A DNA stretch of 64,000 nt, taken from contig NC_092562.1 in assembly GCF_037975245.1 (NCBI RefSeq), forward strand, positions 354,501 through 418,500. Direction: 5' to 3'. Below are positions 39,501 to 53,500 of this stretch, piece by piece. How positions within the stretch are numbered: position 1 is the stretch's first letter; each line of letters opens with the position of its first letter. Below the pieces are notes generated by a model that saw only the letters and a program-made list of their open reading frames with translations, was not told the origin of the DNA and did not search any database. The stretch comes from Apostichopus japonicus. Lineage: Eukaryota > Echinodermata > Holothuroidea > Aspidochirotida > Stichopodidae. The position numbers were made by a program, and so were the translations under genes.

Positions 39501-42500
39501 TATCGCTGGATGAGAATATGATGATGAATATGAAAAACCCCTTTCTGTGTACAAAAGACCCTCACGAGTATGTCTTAACCTTCAACGAGAGTAAGTTTTC
39601 CTTCTATTCAGAAGAATGAAATAGTCCTACGGTCCCAGGAGAAGGAAGCTAGCGCTTCTTCGTGCAGTGTCAAAATATGATAATGAAAACGCATTAATAA
39701 AAACGAATGGTTAACATTCGCTCGCCTTCCATTTTAAATCTCAGATAGAGACGGGACAAATTTAGACAGTCTCCTCTATTTGTTCAGTGCAGAGGACCGT
39801 AAAATCGTTAGCTGTAATGAAAAAGACTGAGCATGCGCAAACGATATCCGGCTGTAACTGACTCAACTGAATGTATCCAATGTGAAAACAAAGTTAAAGA
39901 GGCATATAGCCTATTGCAATGAATATAGAGTTACATATTAATAAAGAGGCATATAGCCTATTGCAATGAATATAGAGTTACATATTAATAAAGAGGCATA
40001 TAGCCTATTGCAATGAATATAGAGTTACATATTAATAAAGAGGCATATAGCCTATTGCAATGAATATAGAGTTACATATTAATAAAGAGGCATATAGCCT
40101 ATTGCAATGAATATAGAGCTACATATTAATAAAGAGGCATATAATCTATTGCAATGAATATAGAGTTACATATTAATAAAGAGGCATATAGCCTATTGCA
40201 ATGAATATAGAGTTACATATTAGTAAAGAGGCATATAGCCTATTGCAATGAATATAGAGTTACATATTAATAAAGAGGCATATAGCCTATTGCAATGAAT
40301 ATAGAGTTACATATTAATAAAGAGGCATATAGCCTATTGCAATGAATATAGAGTTACATATTAATAAAGAGGCATATAGCCTATTGCAATGAATATAGAG
40401 TAACATATTAATAAAGAGGCATATAGCCTTTTGAAATGAATATAGAGTTACATATTAATAAAGAGGCATATAGCCTATTGCAATGAATATAGACTTACAT
40501 ATTAATAAAGAGGCATATAGCCTATTGCAATGAATATAGAGTTACATTCTAATAAAGAGGCATATAGCCTATTGCAATGAATATAGAGTTACATATTAAT
40601 AAAGAGGCATATAGCCTATTGCAATGAATATAGAGTTAGGTTAGTATACATTCATATTCTTGCATGTGTTTATATAGGTTATATGGCATTTTCCACCCAA
40701 TGCACAAGGCTTGATCAGTGTGCACTGTAAATAAGAGATAACCGTTCATCAGTTTAAACTGAAGTGTGTTATAACACCGTATCACATGTAAGACCTGTTA
40801 GCAGATGCAACTGTGGAAAAATTTACCACCAGACGAGGCTAATCATTAGCCTACTCCAAGACTGTTTCAACTAATGACTGGTTAGGAGTCTAAACAGCTG
40901 TCCCTATATGTTTGACTTGTAAGTACACCTTGTAAAGATGGTTCGAATTGCGTATTTTAGGCTTTTTGCAGTAAAGTGTCATCCACTTTCTGTTCAAATG
41001 TGGACGAACGTATTGGCGAAACCTTTATAAATTAGTCGGGTTAGTCCAGTCAATCATTATGCATAGCATTGTGTGTTCAGTATTTCCTGACTGTGTAAGT
41101 CCTCGATAGCGACTGTTCATAACATGATAAATGGAACACATGTGAAGAAATTATAACACACATCAGTTTTAACTGAAATAAACGGGTACTCACCTTTACC
41201 AGTTTAACTGATAAAGTCAAGAGAAGCGACCGGAAAGTTTATAAGGGAGCATATCTGGAAAGTCCATAGCATTTGGGTTGTTGGAAATGGGTAATTTGTA
41301 TCAAAGAACAAATTTTTTTTCGTAACGTTTTCTTACATTAATAAATCACTTTTTTTTTCTCCAAAATAACTAAATGCCTGTTCCTAACATCTCTTAACAT
41401 TCTGATTTCGGATGTCAATTCACTTCATCAAGTAATACATTATTCCTTAAAATGGCTGGTATTGTCTCTAGCAGACCATCTGTCCAGCCAACAATACACG
41501 ACAATACAATACTTTGTGATTCTGGTGTTACATCAAATGATTATATACTTCAATGGCGCCATTTACATTCACGAGCAGTTAAAAACAGACCACTTAATGG
41601 ATGCCACCAATCTATTGTGTCATAAATCCTAATAACTCAAATACAAGATGTTATTTACGCCATATGGATAACAGTGCACCATTGGACGATTTGACATAAA
41701 TAGCCTCTGTTTTATATTAAGTAGACATCAGTTATTTAAAGGGTCTATTTCTCAACAACAAAAATGATATCAAACATATCTAAACTCATTGCGTACCTAA
41801 AAGTAATCATTGAAGGGTACTTTTTATCGCTAGAAGATTTAAATGATGGTCATAGATACTTAGTTTGGTAAAGGTGCCGTCACGTTAGGCTCGGCTTCTA
41901 TCTTCGCCTGTATAGCCTAGCCTATCCTAAGCTTAGGATACAGCATAAAGTCTTAATTTAATAGCGCCTTGAGTATAAGGTATAGCTTACAGAGTTTCTC
42001 TGATATTGCATGGCCTCAGAGCCGTAACTATATATGGTTTAAACCAATACAAAATGCCCGTTTACCCACCACCCCTCAGATCAAAACTGATGTCCGCAAA
42101 TGCGATAGGAAAATTTGAGTAAAAATCTGAACGGATCCCAATATTGTGTACTTTATATTGAGTAACCAACTTAACTATTTCGAGAGCTCAGATAATTGTC
42201 AGGGTTTCACATCCTGAATCTATTGCAAGATCAAAAGAAAATATGTGAACATATATAGCCTTCTATTAAGTCTATAAGGTGTTGAAAGTTCGCTGGGCGT
42301 GTAAACCGGAAATTGACACATTCATACCTACGATACAGTGCCTTTAATCAAAGTATCATGCCCCCTCCCACTGATATTAACATGGTCAAGCAGCATCCCT
42401 ACCAACTGCGCGCCTGCTTGGTTAGTCATTTTCTGTATCTCTTTAACAGGATTGCAATCTCCCAAATTGGACATTTCGTGAGTTTCCGAATCGCTCGATA

Positions 42501-44471
42501 ACTCATGTTGAGATTGGATTAAATCAAATAACGCGTGTTAAGCTCTACTGTCTCATGTGTTTACGTTAATCTTGTGTTGTCAACTGTTTGACATTTTACT
42601 CCGTGTTTATTGGTAAGAACCTTCCTTGTTTACACCTCGAGATTTTATAGTGTTGAGAACAAGTATTTAACGTATTAAGCTATATGCTTATATATACTTG
42701 CCGTCTCAGAAATTAGATATATGCATTCAGATTAGCTACCAAATCGGTAGTTGTTGATTTCCAGTCGTTTCCAGTTTTTTCTTCCTTTTTTAATTTTCGT
42801 ATTCATCCTTTGAAACACTGTGATTCTGATACATTTAGGTTCATTGGAAGATGAATATATGCTTGAAGAGTTGTCTTACCATGGTTGGTTTTTTGCAAAC
42901 GGAAGATAACCTGCTTTCTGGAAATGGAATCGGTTTAATGCACAATCAAAAAAAGTAATAAAGACATACAGTTAAGAGATTTGCAAATGACCAAAAATTA
43001 TGAACACATGTGGACACAACAACATTTCCTTAACTGTATTGAAAGTTTAATCAACTTGTCACTTAAGTCGCGGCCAAAATGATTTTATCTACATCACAGA
43101 TCTTTCATTTAGATTCCAAGGTTAACCAAATGTGAATGTTACATGACTCGGTCAGAGTTATGCAAATTTCCAACCCAAAACAAGATCCTTCTTGAAAGAA
43201 TCAGTCATGATATCCTGTTTCGTGAGCCAATTAGTTAATGTTTGCGGATTGTCAAGATACTAAAATAAAACGAAAAAAAAAGAAAGAAAGAAATTACGTT
43301 CCTCATTTTATTGTGAATTCACAATAAAATGTGTAAGTGTCTCCATGTGTAAATGTGTAAGTGTGTAAGTGTCTCCACAAGTGTAAGTGTCTCCATGATT
43401 GGGTTCTTTCTAAATGAAATGAAATAACGATACGACTAGTCGATAACTCTCGTGGATGGAGTATACTATGACCTGACTACATCAGTGTATATGGATATGC
43501 TGATGTAGTCAATTCTCTATAATAGCAAAAGGCCATGCATGCTGATTCAACCGAAATAAGCATGCACGACCAACATTTTACAATTATCTCAATTATTTTC
43601 GAATTATTGATGATGGCAGCACCCTGCGTAATTTATTATCAACGTAAAGCTTGCCAAGTTATCATTCATAATGTAAATTTATGCTATTTGCTTGACGAGA
43701 CGATTTCGTGCTGTCGTTACGGCTGGTGCAACATCATTCTAAGAAAGTGAAATCACTTTCGCTGTTTATTAATGATTCCTTACCACAATATACGCAAGAA
43801 TGATAGCATCTAAAAATATCTTTCTTTTACCAAATGTAGCAAAAACGATTCATATAGATACATATATGAATATTTATGCAAGTGGCTCTGTATGCTAAAA
43901 CATGCAGACGTGCACAACACACTGTTTTCTCAATAATTACGATTTTACTAGGTGCTGCTCATGTATGCCAAGCATGCCTCTCGCGCTTTAGCTATATATA
44001 TATATGTTTATATATATTTATGTATAGAGAGACCGACAGACAGACAAACATACATACAGAGATACAGAGAGAGAGTGCTGGTCTTCAGTAGATATTTATT
44101 TATTTTTTGAAAATTGTGTTTACAAATTTCGGAGATCATCCGGCAGTGGGTCAAAAAAATGGCTTATTGTTGAAGGATGATCAAACTGGAAGTCCATCAA
44201 TCTCCTTTTGGTATATCTCGAGAGAGAGATACGACCGAATTAAATAACGTAGATGATTGATGGGTGAACTCGGTACCTTAGTCTCATCACCGCCCTCAAT
44301 TTAATTTCCGTGTTAACGGGATGATGTATCCTACTTAAGGGGATTAAAGGACCGCTTCCTATATCTAGCGTGGAAGAAATAAAGGAAAATGTAATAAAAG
44401 TGTGATACTTCCTGATAAGGAGCAATCGCGTGAGCATGGCTCGTTCGTTGCAGTCGATATGATATGAAGTG

Positions 44472-44515
<44 letters not shown>

Positions 44516-44523
44516 ATATATAT

Positions 44524-44569
<46 letters not shown>

Positions 44570-47500
44570 TATATCGAGAGAGAGAGTAGAGAGAGTGAAA
44601 GAGAGGCGGAGATTGCCTTCATAGGGAAATTAACGTTATATACCTTGCAACGTCAGCAGTGGGCAAAAGCAGGCAAGATGGTCGAGGTTAAGTAAAACTT
44701 CAGAGCCCAAGCATCCAGACGACGGTAAAAAGGAAGGCACTTGAATAATCCTTTACAACCACTCCAGTGTCCTACATTATCGATTGCTTGGTTCTTGATG
44801 GACAGAAGTCGCGTTCGAGACATGACTATTTAAATGTTTAAGGATTGAATCTGCGTATTCTGTTTGGTAAATATGGGGTTTGCGATGACAAAAGTCCGTA
44901 GCGCTTGTCTTCTGATTATGTCAAGTGTTTTTAAGGATATGTTCACTTGAATTTCTAACGATATACCGGTCGTTAATGAATAGATATAAATTGATAGCAG
45001 ATGAGATAAAATGATTATCGTCTGTCTTGACTAATGGAATTAAAAAATCAGTTAGACCAGATAGGGATCAATAAGTTGATTTAAGAACAACAAAAAAACG
45101 AAAGTATAGGAAGGCTTGTTCTAGATCATCCACTGCGTTTCAATCATCTCTTAGAGAATCACATTTAACCTTGTCTTGGAGATTCATATTTGAAACACCT
45201 CTTAGAGATGTGAGTTTCATATTTCAACCGTTCCCTTAATATGCACATTCCATCCATGACAGTGCAATCCCTATTTAAGGAATGCAAATCTCAAACAACT
45301 TTGATCAATTTTCGATTTCAACCGTTTCGTTTATAATTATGTATTTCATTTTCAACCATCTGATGGAGATTGATATCCAATCATATCATCAATATTCACA
45401 TTACTTAGAGATTTACATTTCCAAGATCCCTTGGAGTTTCACAGTTCAACTATTTTATAGGTTCACATTGTAACCATCTCCAGGAATTACTTTCCATCTG
45501 TCATCTTGTTGTCAGTGATTTACGGTACATTTCAACTATTTCTTAGGATACATATATCAAGCATCCCTTAATTCAGAATTCAACCATCTCACAGAATCGT
45601 ATTTCAACCATCTCTTTGAGCGACGGTCCGCAAAACTAAGGGGCCCAACAAAATAGTAATTCGACAAACATTTATATAAGTCTTCTTTTCTTTTAAGTCA
45701 AGCAAATAGTCATTGCTAGCTGTCATATAATCTCACCATATATTCTAATGATTGGGATGATGCATGGGGATCGGGTGGGTTGTTGCTCATTTCTCGTGAA
45801 ATATCCTGGGTAGTGTGCCTTAAAGTTTGGGGACTGCTGAGAGTCTTACATTTCGAACGTCTCTTATAGAATTCAAACTTTAGCCATCCTTTGGAGATTT
45901 AAATTTAAACCATTCCTTCACTTTTCCGTTGTTGCAGTTCAGCCATCACTTTGCGGATGCGTATTTCAACCATCTCTTAGAGAATCAAGCATTTCAACCA
46001 TCTTAGAGAGATTCAGATTTAACCATCACTTAATAGCATCATCTATTTCAAAAATCTCATATGTATAGATGTTCACATTTCAAACGTCCCTTCGAGATTC
46101 AGGCCTCAACCATTCCTCAAAGATTCACAATCCTACCAATCCTAAAAGATTCACATTCCAGACATCTTCCCTGTGTTAAATTTCATCCATTGGAAATACT
46201 GCAAGCGCGTTTAGATTTTGTATCATTGTTTTGCCCTTTTTAGCAGGAACGCTATACTTTTAAGTAGGAACTCTATACTCAACACTTGATGTATTGATTA
46301 TATAAAACAATAACATCATCCCCGAGGTTGCCCTCTTTCTGTCTTTAGACTCTCTTTCGATTATTTTCTTATCTTCCGGAAAAATGAGGCTTTTTGAATA
46401 TTTCGGTCTTTACATCGAATGGATGTTCCCCTCATTCTGCATCCTCGTTGTCAGCCATAGTTTTATATACCTACTTTGTGGAGGTATCTTTTCGTGCACA
46501 GAGACGAAGGCATCTTCGGTCAAGAGGTCTGTTGCCTCTTTGATATATTTCTGCATAAACAGTGGATATGTTGTGTGATGCATCAGCAAAGGGTTTGGGG
46601 GTTGTTGAGAGATTCGATGAAGTGGGATTGGGTGGCCAATCCAGGTCTTGAAAATATGCGGTTGGGTGAATATCTCCCGGAAAAGGACATAATTGAAGTC
46701 TTCAACTAGTCAAATTTTGGTTGAATATTTTGCAGATAAAATGATGGATGTTGTTTAAAACTGATATGGCTCATGCCATAAATTAGGGGTCCAATGTGAC
46801 TTGTGTCCCCGTGAAGAAGTAAAACAGTTTCTCTGTATATTTGTTTTTCTTTCAAATGAAATGGTGAAACGAAGTTCCCTATTGCAGGTACAACGAGAAT
46901 CCCTCAAATTTATACTTTTTTACTTCAGAACTTTCATGATATGGTGTACTGGTTTGTTGAAGTTAAATGAATGTTCCTACATATTAAGTTGAGAAATTGC
47001 AATAGACAAATTGGTAAAGAAAGCGCAGTTGTTGAAGTCGTGTTTTAGTATATATCACTAGCTCAATTGGCAGACAGTGGCATAGCAACTCGTCTATACA
47101 GCTTATATCTGACGTCAGGCCAAAGTTATGTTGCTCATACACATTTAGTTGATCCCTACTGAAGTTGTCCAAGTTGGTGCTCATATTAGGGGCTACATTA
47201 ATGTTTACACAAAATTTGTTCAAATATTGTTTGAGGTCATGACAGCCTCATACATGAAATTCTTTAACACACAAGGAGCACAAGTTCGTTTGAGGTTATA
47301 ATTGACTGAAATGTAACATTTTCTTTAAACGGATCTTCACGTATGGCGTTAATTGAACTTGAGTTGGTAGTGAGGTAAACTAATGTGCGCAGGCGTAGAA
47401 GGTCCCGGATCCTATGAAGTTATTAGCTGTCAGAGAGATGCAATGTTCAAACCTTCATCTCTTATGGAGGCTTGTTTAGATGCACAGCAACTTGTTTTAA

Positions 47501-50500
47501 ACAAGTCGTTCCCTGATGTGGGCAAAATAAACAGTACAAGAATATATAAACGTCAGAGGTCATCGTAACCACGTGGTGATGAAAAACATGAAGTTGATTG
47601 CAGGATGCAGTACATGTCAACTTCTCTGAGTCAGTCTTTGAAGCCTGTCTTTAACAGAAGTCTAATCTGCATTTTTTTGAGGGTCTTAGTTAAGGAATTG
47701 TTAAAGGTTGTGACAGTCCCAGTGACATTGCTCATCAATAAATGTTTTAACCAATAGTAAACGTGTGTATGGGTTTGATTATTGATTAAATAGAAGTATA
47801 TGTGAAATGATATTACTTTTCATATTCCTTTTTAAACATTAATTAAACCAGATTTTGGGTGTGTTTTGCGTGTGTTAAAGAGCAAGTTCTGATTGATGTG
47901 TGACACACATGATATACAATTGGCATTACCGGCAATGAATGCGTTCTGTCTGACACAACAGGTGCAATTTGTTGTTCAGTCTTTGTTGGATGCTAAGATA
48001 ATTTTGTTAATGTGAGATTTAAAGTATTAGAAAGTGAGAAATGAAGCCAAGGGGTCATGTCTGTTCAGAGAAGAATTAAGCCAAACTCTTTTTTAAATGT
48101 TAATATTCCAAAGGATTACTATGGAACTAGGAATACTGGCGAGCTACCATCATTAAACAGAGGACAGTGCTTTCACTAGATATGGTATCTCACATTGGCT
48201 TCTCCTCTTTTCAGAAAAAAAAAGACAACAAGGAATGGTTTTCTTTCATGGTGTTTGAAAGAATGTACAAATCACTTGGCAAAAGTCAATTGAGCTACAA
48301 TATCATTGATGTTCTAACATTAGTTATGTGAATTTTACATATTACCCTTAGAGGCATCTCCTTTTGGATTAGCCATTAATATCATCGTGGGTTTAAAGTT
48401 CTAACAAAGAAAGAGGCCAAATGAAATATTATCAAATTGTTATTTACACATTGTAGTATACATACCTATTATCGACGATTTTACTCTGCTTTTTCCCTTT
48501 TTAAGCTGGACAAGTCAATATGTGGACCATGGATTCCACCTAATGGAGACATTTTTACACACACCCAATCAGAGGTTGACAGTTTAAATCGAACCAATTG
48601 GAGGACAGAGGTAGCTCTTGTTCCAGTGGGCTTGACATCTATCATCGCTCATATCCGCATTGGGAACCTACAAGCTGCCTTACATCACAGACTCAATGTT
48701 ACACCAAGAAGTGGTAAGTTATGGAGATTAAAATTGTTGGTGCGTCTTTCTGAAGGATTTAAGGAACTCATGGGGTTAGTACTTTGTCCTTGCCAAGGTA
48801 ATTAAGAGAAGTGTTAGATATATCGCTTCCATGCAACCGATTCACATTTTGTTTCCAGATATCTAATTATCGTGTAATAATTATTACAGACTGTGATTTT
48901 GAGCAGACGATAACACTTTGAGCGGGAAACTCGTTCTGTAGCTTCTTGGCCAATCAGATTTCTCGTTCTGTAGCTTCTTGGCCAATCATATTACTATACA
49001 AAACTGAAAATTTCATTCTGGTGCAGATCACATCAGTCTTCATAAACGACAATAGCATGAGATCATTTAACGTGTGTTAGCATCACTTTACTTTTCTTGT
49101 TTTTTTTTTTCAATTTATTGTTAGCAATAAATTCTTAGCAAATTACAAAACAGTTCTATATAATCCCATTTTTCAAGGTGAAAACATGTTTGTTGCCCGT
49201 GAATTGTATATACGATACTTGAAGAGAAGATGCGGTCAGTTTTTGTTTTGCTCACACTGTTACGAGATGGTATAGCTGTCTATGGAACGTTTTTGTATTA
49301 TTTTTTTACGCAATTTCTTTTTCTTTATGAATGGAAGGGGAGATTTACGACAACAAAAAATACTTACGTCACTTTCATGTCATATGTGTTTTTAATCTTA
49401 CCATTTACAGTATGCAATAATAAAAAATGTGAGACGGAAGAAGGAGAAGACTGCAGTACCTGTCCGTATGACTGTGGCCGCTGTCCACTCCCGCCATTAT
49501 TACAAGCAATGATTATAATAATTTGCATACTAGTTGTAACTAGCTTCTGTGGTATAGTTGGCGTAAGTATATCCCAATCTACTACATTGTTTACTATTTT
49601 GTTACATTGATGTTTAATTAAGGTGCATGGATGATGTTGTCAAAGAAATGTTGGTCTGATGCACTGTATGGCGAAAACATTCTGTGTAACCTTCTGAAAT
49701 AGTTTCAACTTTTGTGCAAAGGTTCCAGAACGGTTTCTCTTTGTTCCTTTGTAATTCTCTAAGCGGACAGAGTATTGAGATTCGGCAGCATATTGGTGGT
49801 TTGGTGGTCTTCTTACCCATTTCTTTTGTGGGCATAACTCTCTAAGTGTTTCAAGAGTCATGTTACTTGAATGTTGCCTTTTTGTCCTTGTTGTTGTTGT
49901 TGTTATTGTTGTCGACTTGCCCTTTTGTAATTCCTCAGAGCTCCTAAGAGCTATAATTGAACAGGAAGTTATCTATACAGGGCATAGTACCACCAATGAC
50001 GTCATACATAAGTCTCTCTATAACTAAATGTTTCTCTTTACGTTTGAAACAATGTTCGTTTGAACTTTTATGTTACACCACCGGTGACTTAATTTTGTGT
50101 TGACGACAACCAATCAGAGACGAGTGGACATCGTTAATAAACTGCAGCAAAGTTGCATCTTATTTTACCAAATATGACATATCAGGGAAAAGAACGGATT
50201 GATACTGTGCATCTATAGTTACTGTGACACTCATCTAAAAGAGAAAAAAATAGTGCACTCTATCACACAAAATAGCTTCGCCCTAAATCCAGATAAGGTT
50301 GATAACTTACTCTGACTGGCTAAGCCCTCCCTTGGGCTACTGCTTGAAGAGGATCACAGTTAGTGGTTTGTGACGTAATCGTAGTAGATGTTATTCACAA
50401 TTTTAACATTACTTTTTCAATATTTTTGTTCATATATCCTTGCAATGTGAATACATATGGACTTTTCGCTTAACAGTCAGTTCGAATGTTCTCTGTATGT

Positions 50501-53500
50501 AGAATCTCATCAAAACTCAGTTTGTGTAGAATTGCTAACTTTCCCCTGATGATAAATGAATTAAAGTATCGTAAAAGATATTTTCAGTTCATATTTCCAT
50601 GATGACGTCATTGATAATCTTAGGCCATACGAAATGCTTCGGAGAATATGTGGCTTGACCTTCAAGGTAATAAAGAATATTTCAAATAATTTAGATGAGC
50701 AAAATCACCTTTCAGCCACTGGAAGATCGCTTTAAGTTGCCTAATCAGCGGGACGAAAGATGGCCATCTCAAACAAAGGACCTCTATAGTCAGGCCAAAC
50801 AAATTAGTACTACTGACTGAATAACTCCAGTTATAGTTTTTTGTTTTAAATTTCACCCAATTTTATTTTAAAATTCATAGGGATTTTGAATCAAATAAAT
50901 AAATGCATAATACTCTGGGGCCTAGACGCTACTTGAAACCTCTTTTTGATTCCTTTCACAGTAACCCAATCCCTTTTTTCAGACCTTTTTCGTTCGCAGC
51001 GACACATTCATCGTGCCAAATAATATTTTTATTATCTTGCAGTATTTTTACTGGCGACAAGAGAAACTCTTTTGGGACGAGAGTTGGATCATGGATTATG
51101 ACGAGATACGGCCAGGTAAGATCCAATTTTGTTTCTATTTACGATTTTACGATTTTCTCTTCTTGTTTACAATCGCATAGAAGTAACGATAAATCGAGAA
51201 TAAGCATGAGACAATTCTTGACCCAAGTTGAGAAATCGTTTTTGGTGAACAGATATTTTGTGCGTAATAAAAATATAATTTTATAAAACTGCTTCTTTTG
51301 TTGTTGTTGTGAATAATTAAAAAATTAAGCGTCTCTTCCTTGTGATCTTTATTGTTGATATTTTGTATTATGTAGTGAATTTTTCCATATTATTTATTTT
51401 AGTCGTCTGCACACTATAGAATAATATATGGTGTGAGGAACCCCATCATTTTCCACTTTAAAAAAAAAACACAGGCTACATAAGTTTGCAATTTTTACTT
51501 AAAACACCAATGCAACCCATTATCACAGACAAAACACCGTGCCACCCATTCTCACCGTTTCACAGAACACCGTGCCACCCATTCTCACCGTTTCACAGAA
51601 CACCGTGCAACCCATTATCACCCTTACACAGAACACAGTGCTACCCATTCTCACCGTTACACAAAACACCGTGCTACCCATTATCACCGTTACACAGAAC
51701 ACCATGCAGCTCATTATCACCGTTACACAGAACACCATGCAACCCATTATCCCCGATACACAGAACACCATCCAACTGTTCATTGCCGATACACAGAACA
51801 CCATCCAACTCTTCATTGCCGATACACAGAACACCATCCAACTCTTCATAGCCGATACACAGAACACCATCCAACTCTTCATTGCCGATACACAGAACAC
51901 CATGCTACCCATTATCACCGTTACACAAAACACCATGCAGCTCATTATCACCGTTACACAGAACACCATGCAACCTATATTACCGTAACACAGAACACCA
52001 TCTTACTCTTCATAGCCGTTACACAGAACACCATCCAACTCTTCATAGCCGATACACAGAACACCATCCAACTCTTCATAGCCGATACACAGAACACCAT
52101 CCAACTCTTCATTGCCGATACACAGAACACCATGCTACCCATTATCACCGTTACACAAAACACCATGCAGCTCATTATCACCGTTACACAGAACACCATG
52201 CAACCTATATTACCGTAACACAGAACACCATCCAACTCTTCATAGCCGTTACACAGAACACCATCCAACTCTTCATTGCCGATACACAGAACACCATGCA
52301 ACCTATATTACCACCGTTACACAGAACACCATCCAACTCTTCATAGCCGTTACACAGAACACCATCCAACTCTTCATTGCCGATACACAGAACACCATGC
52401 AACCCATTACCACCGTTACACAAAACACCATGCAGCTCATTATCACCGTTACACAGAACACCATGCAACCCATTATCACTGTTACACAGAACACCATCCA
52501 ACTCTTCATAGCCGTTACACAGAACACCATGCAGCTCATTATCACCGTTACACAGAACACCATGCAGCTCATTATCACCGTTACACAGAACACCATCCAA
52601 CTCTTCATAGCCGATACACAGAACACTATGCTACCCATTATCACCGTTACACAAAACACCATACAGCTCATTACCACCGTTACACAGAACACCATCCAAC
52701 TCTTCATAGCCGATACACAGAACACCATGCAACCCATTACCACCGTTACACAAAACACCATGCAGCTCATTATCACCGTTACACAGAACACCATGCAACC
52801 TATATTACCGTTACACAGAACACCATCCAACTCTTCATAGCCGTTACACAGAACACTATCTTGTCAACCGAACTAGCGTATTCGAGGCATTTTGGAGATC
52901 TACTGTAGCTTTGTACTCGATCTCGTACTCATTGCAATGGGAGTTGTAAAATATTACTCTTGTTGCTGTACTGGTAGTCTGCAACATCCTTTAACACTAT
53001 AAATATGTGAAGTTCAAGGCAACCGACTTGAGATTAAGTTGAATACGGTACACCCCAACGATAGGCCTTGTATTAAACAGCATAAACAGGAAACACAAAA
53101 TGATTTTAACGCATACACTAAGGTTTCTGATACACTGAGTAGAGGCGCAACACGCATTGAAGTTTATATATTTCCATATTTATTAACATGGTATGCGGTT
53201 AGTGTACTCAGTGTTACAGCCAATATAAATTTGGAAATTTCGGGTTTTTCCATTGAATAAGTCATGGATATTTTGCATTTATTGTAATAACGTGGCCTTC
53301 ACTGCTTGAATGAATATGGGGAGTTATTTCTCATATCCGTTGCAATGCCTTTGATATGTCGAAGGTTTAATAATAGGTGCTGTTATTATCCGATCAGGAC
53401 AGATTTAATATGATGTGTAAAGAAATTAAAATGAGAGAATACATTACTGTCAAAGTGAGATATCCGTAGACATGCATTTTGTCACACCATGTTTGTGGAT

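Larger units (their letters stand above)
32516..48505 (+). other. Intron 2 of the receptor gene, about 16 kb
   Basis: The flanking donor (GTAGGG) and acceptor (TTTTTAAG) are both phase 0. It holds the 150-bp, 40-bp, 19-bp and 47-bp arrays, the degenerate ~30-37-bp repeat, the TTAA-flanked element, another inverted-repeat element and three (TA)n tracts, all listed separately. Unannotated parts (35712-37283, 41179-43300, 46196-48505) show no convincing exon. The 61-codon frame at 47383-47568 is the most protein-like but has no splice or homology support. Confidence 0.6.

Noticed and set aside
46384-46483. Hydrophobic frame with ATG that could be a signal-peptide exon
   Set aside because: The donor is weak (GTATCT), its exit phase does not fit exon C, and it lies downstream of exons A and B.
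47383-47568. 61-codon frame in intron 2
   Set aside because: It looks protein-like but has no recognisable domain or suitable splice sites; a pseudogene fragment is possible.
52112-52908. Plus-strand frames of 210 and 242 codons
   Set aside because: They are translations of the 33-bp array; several frames are open at once on both strands.
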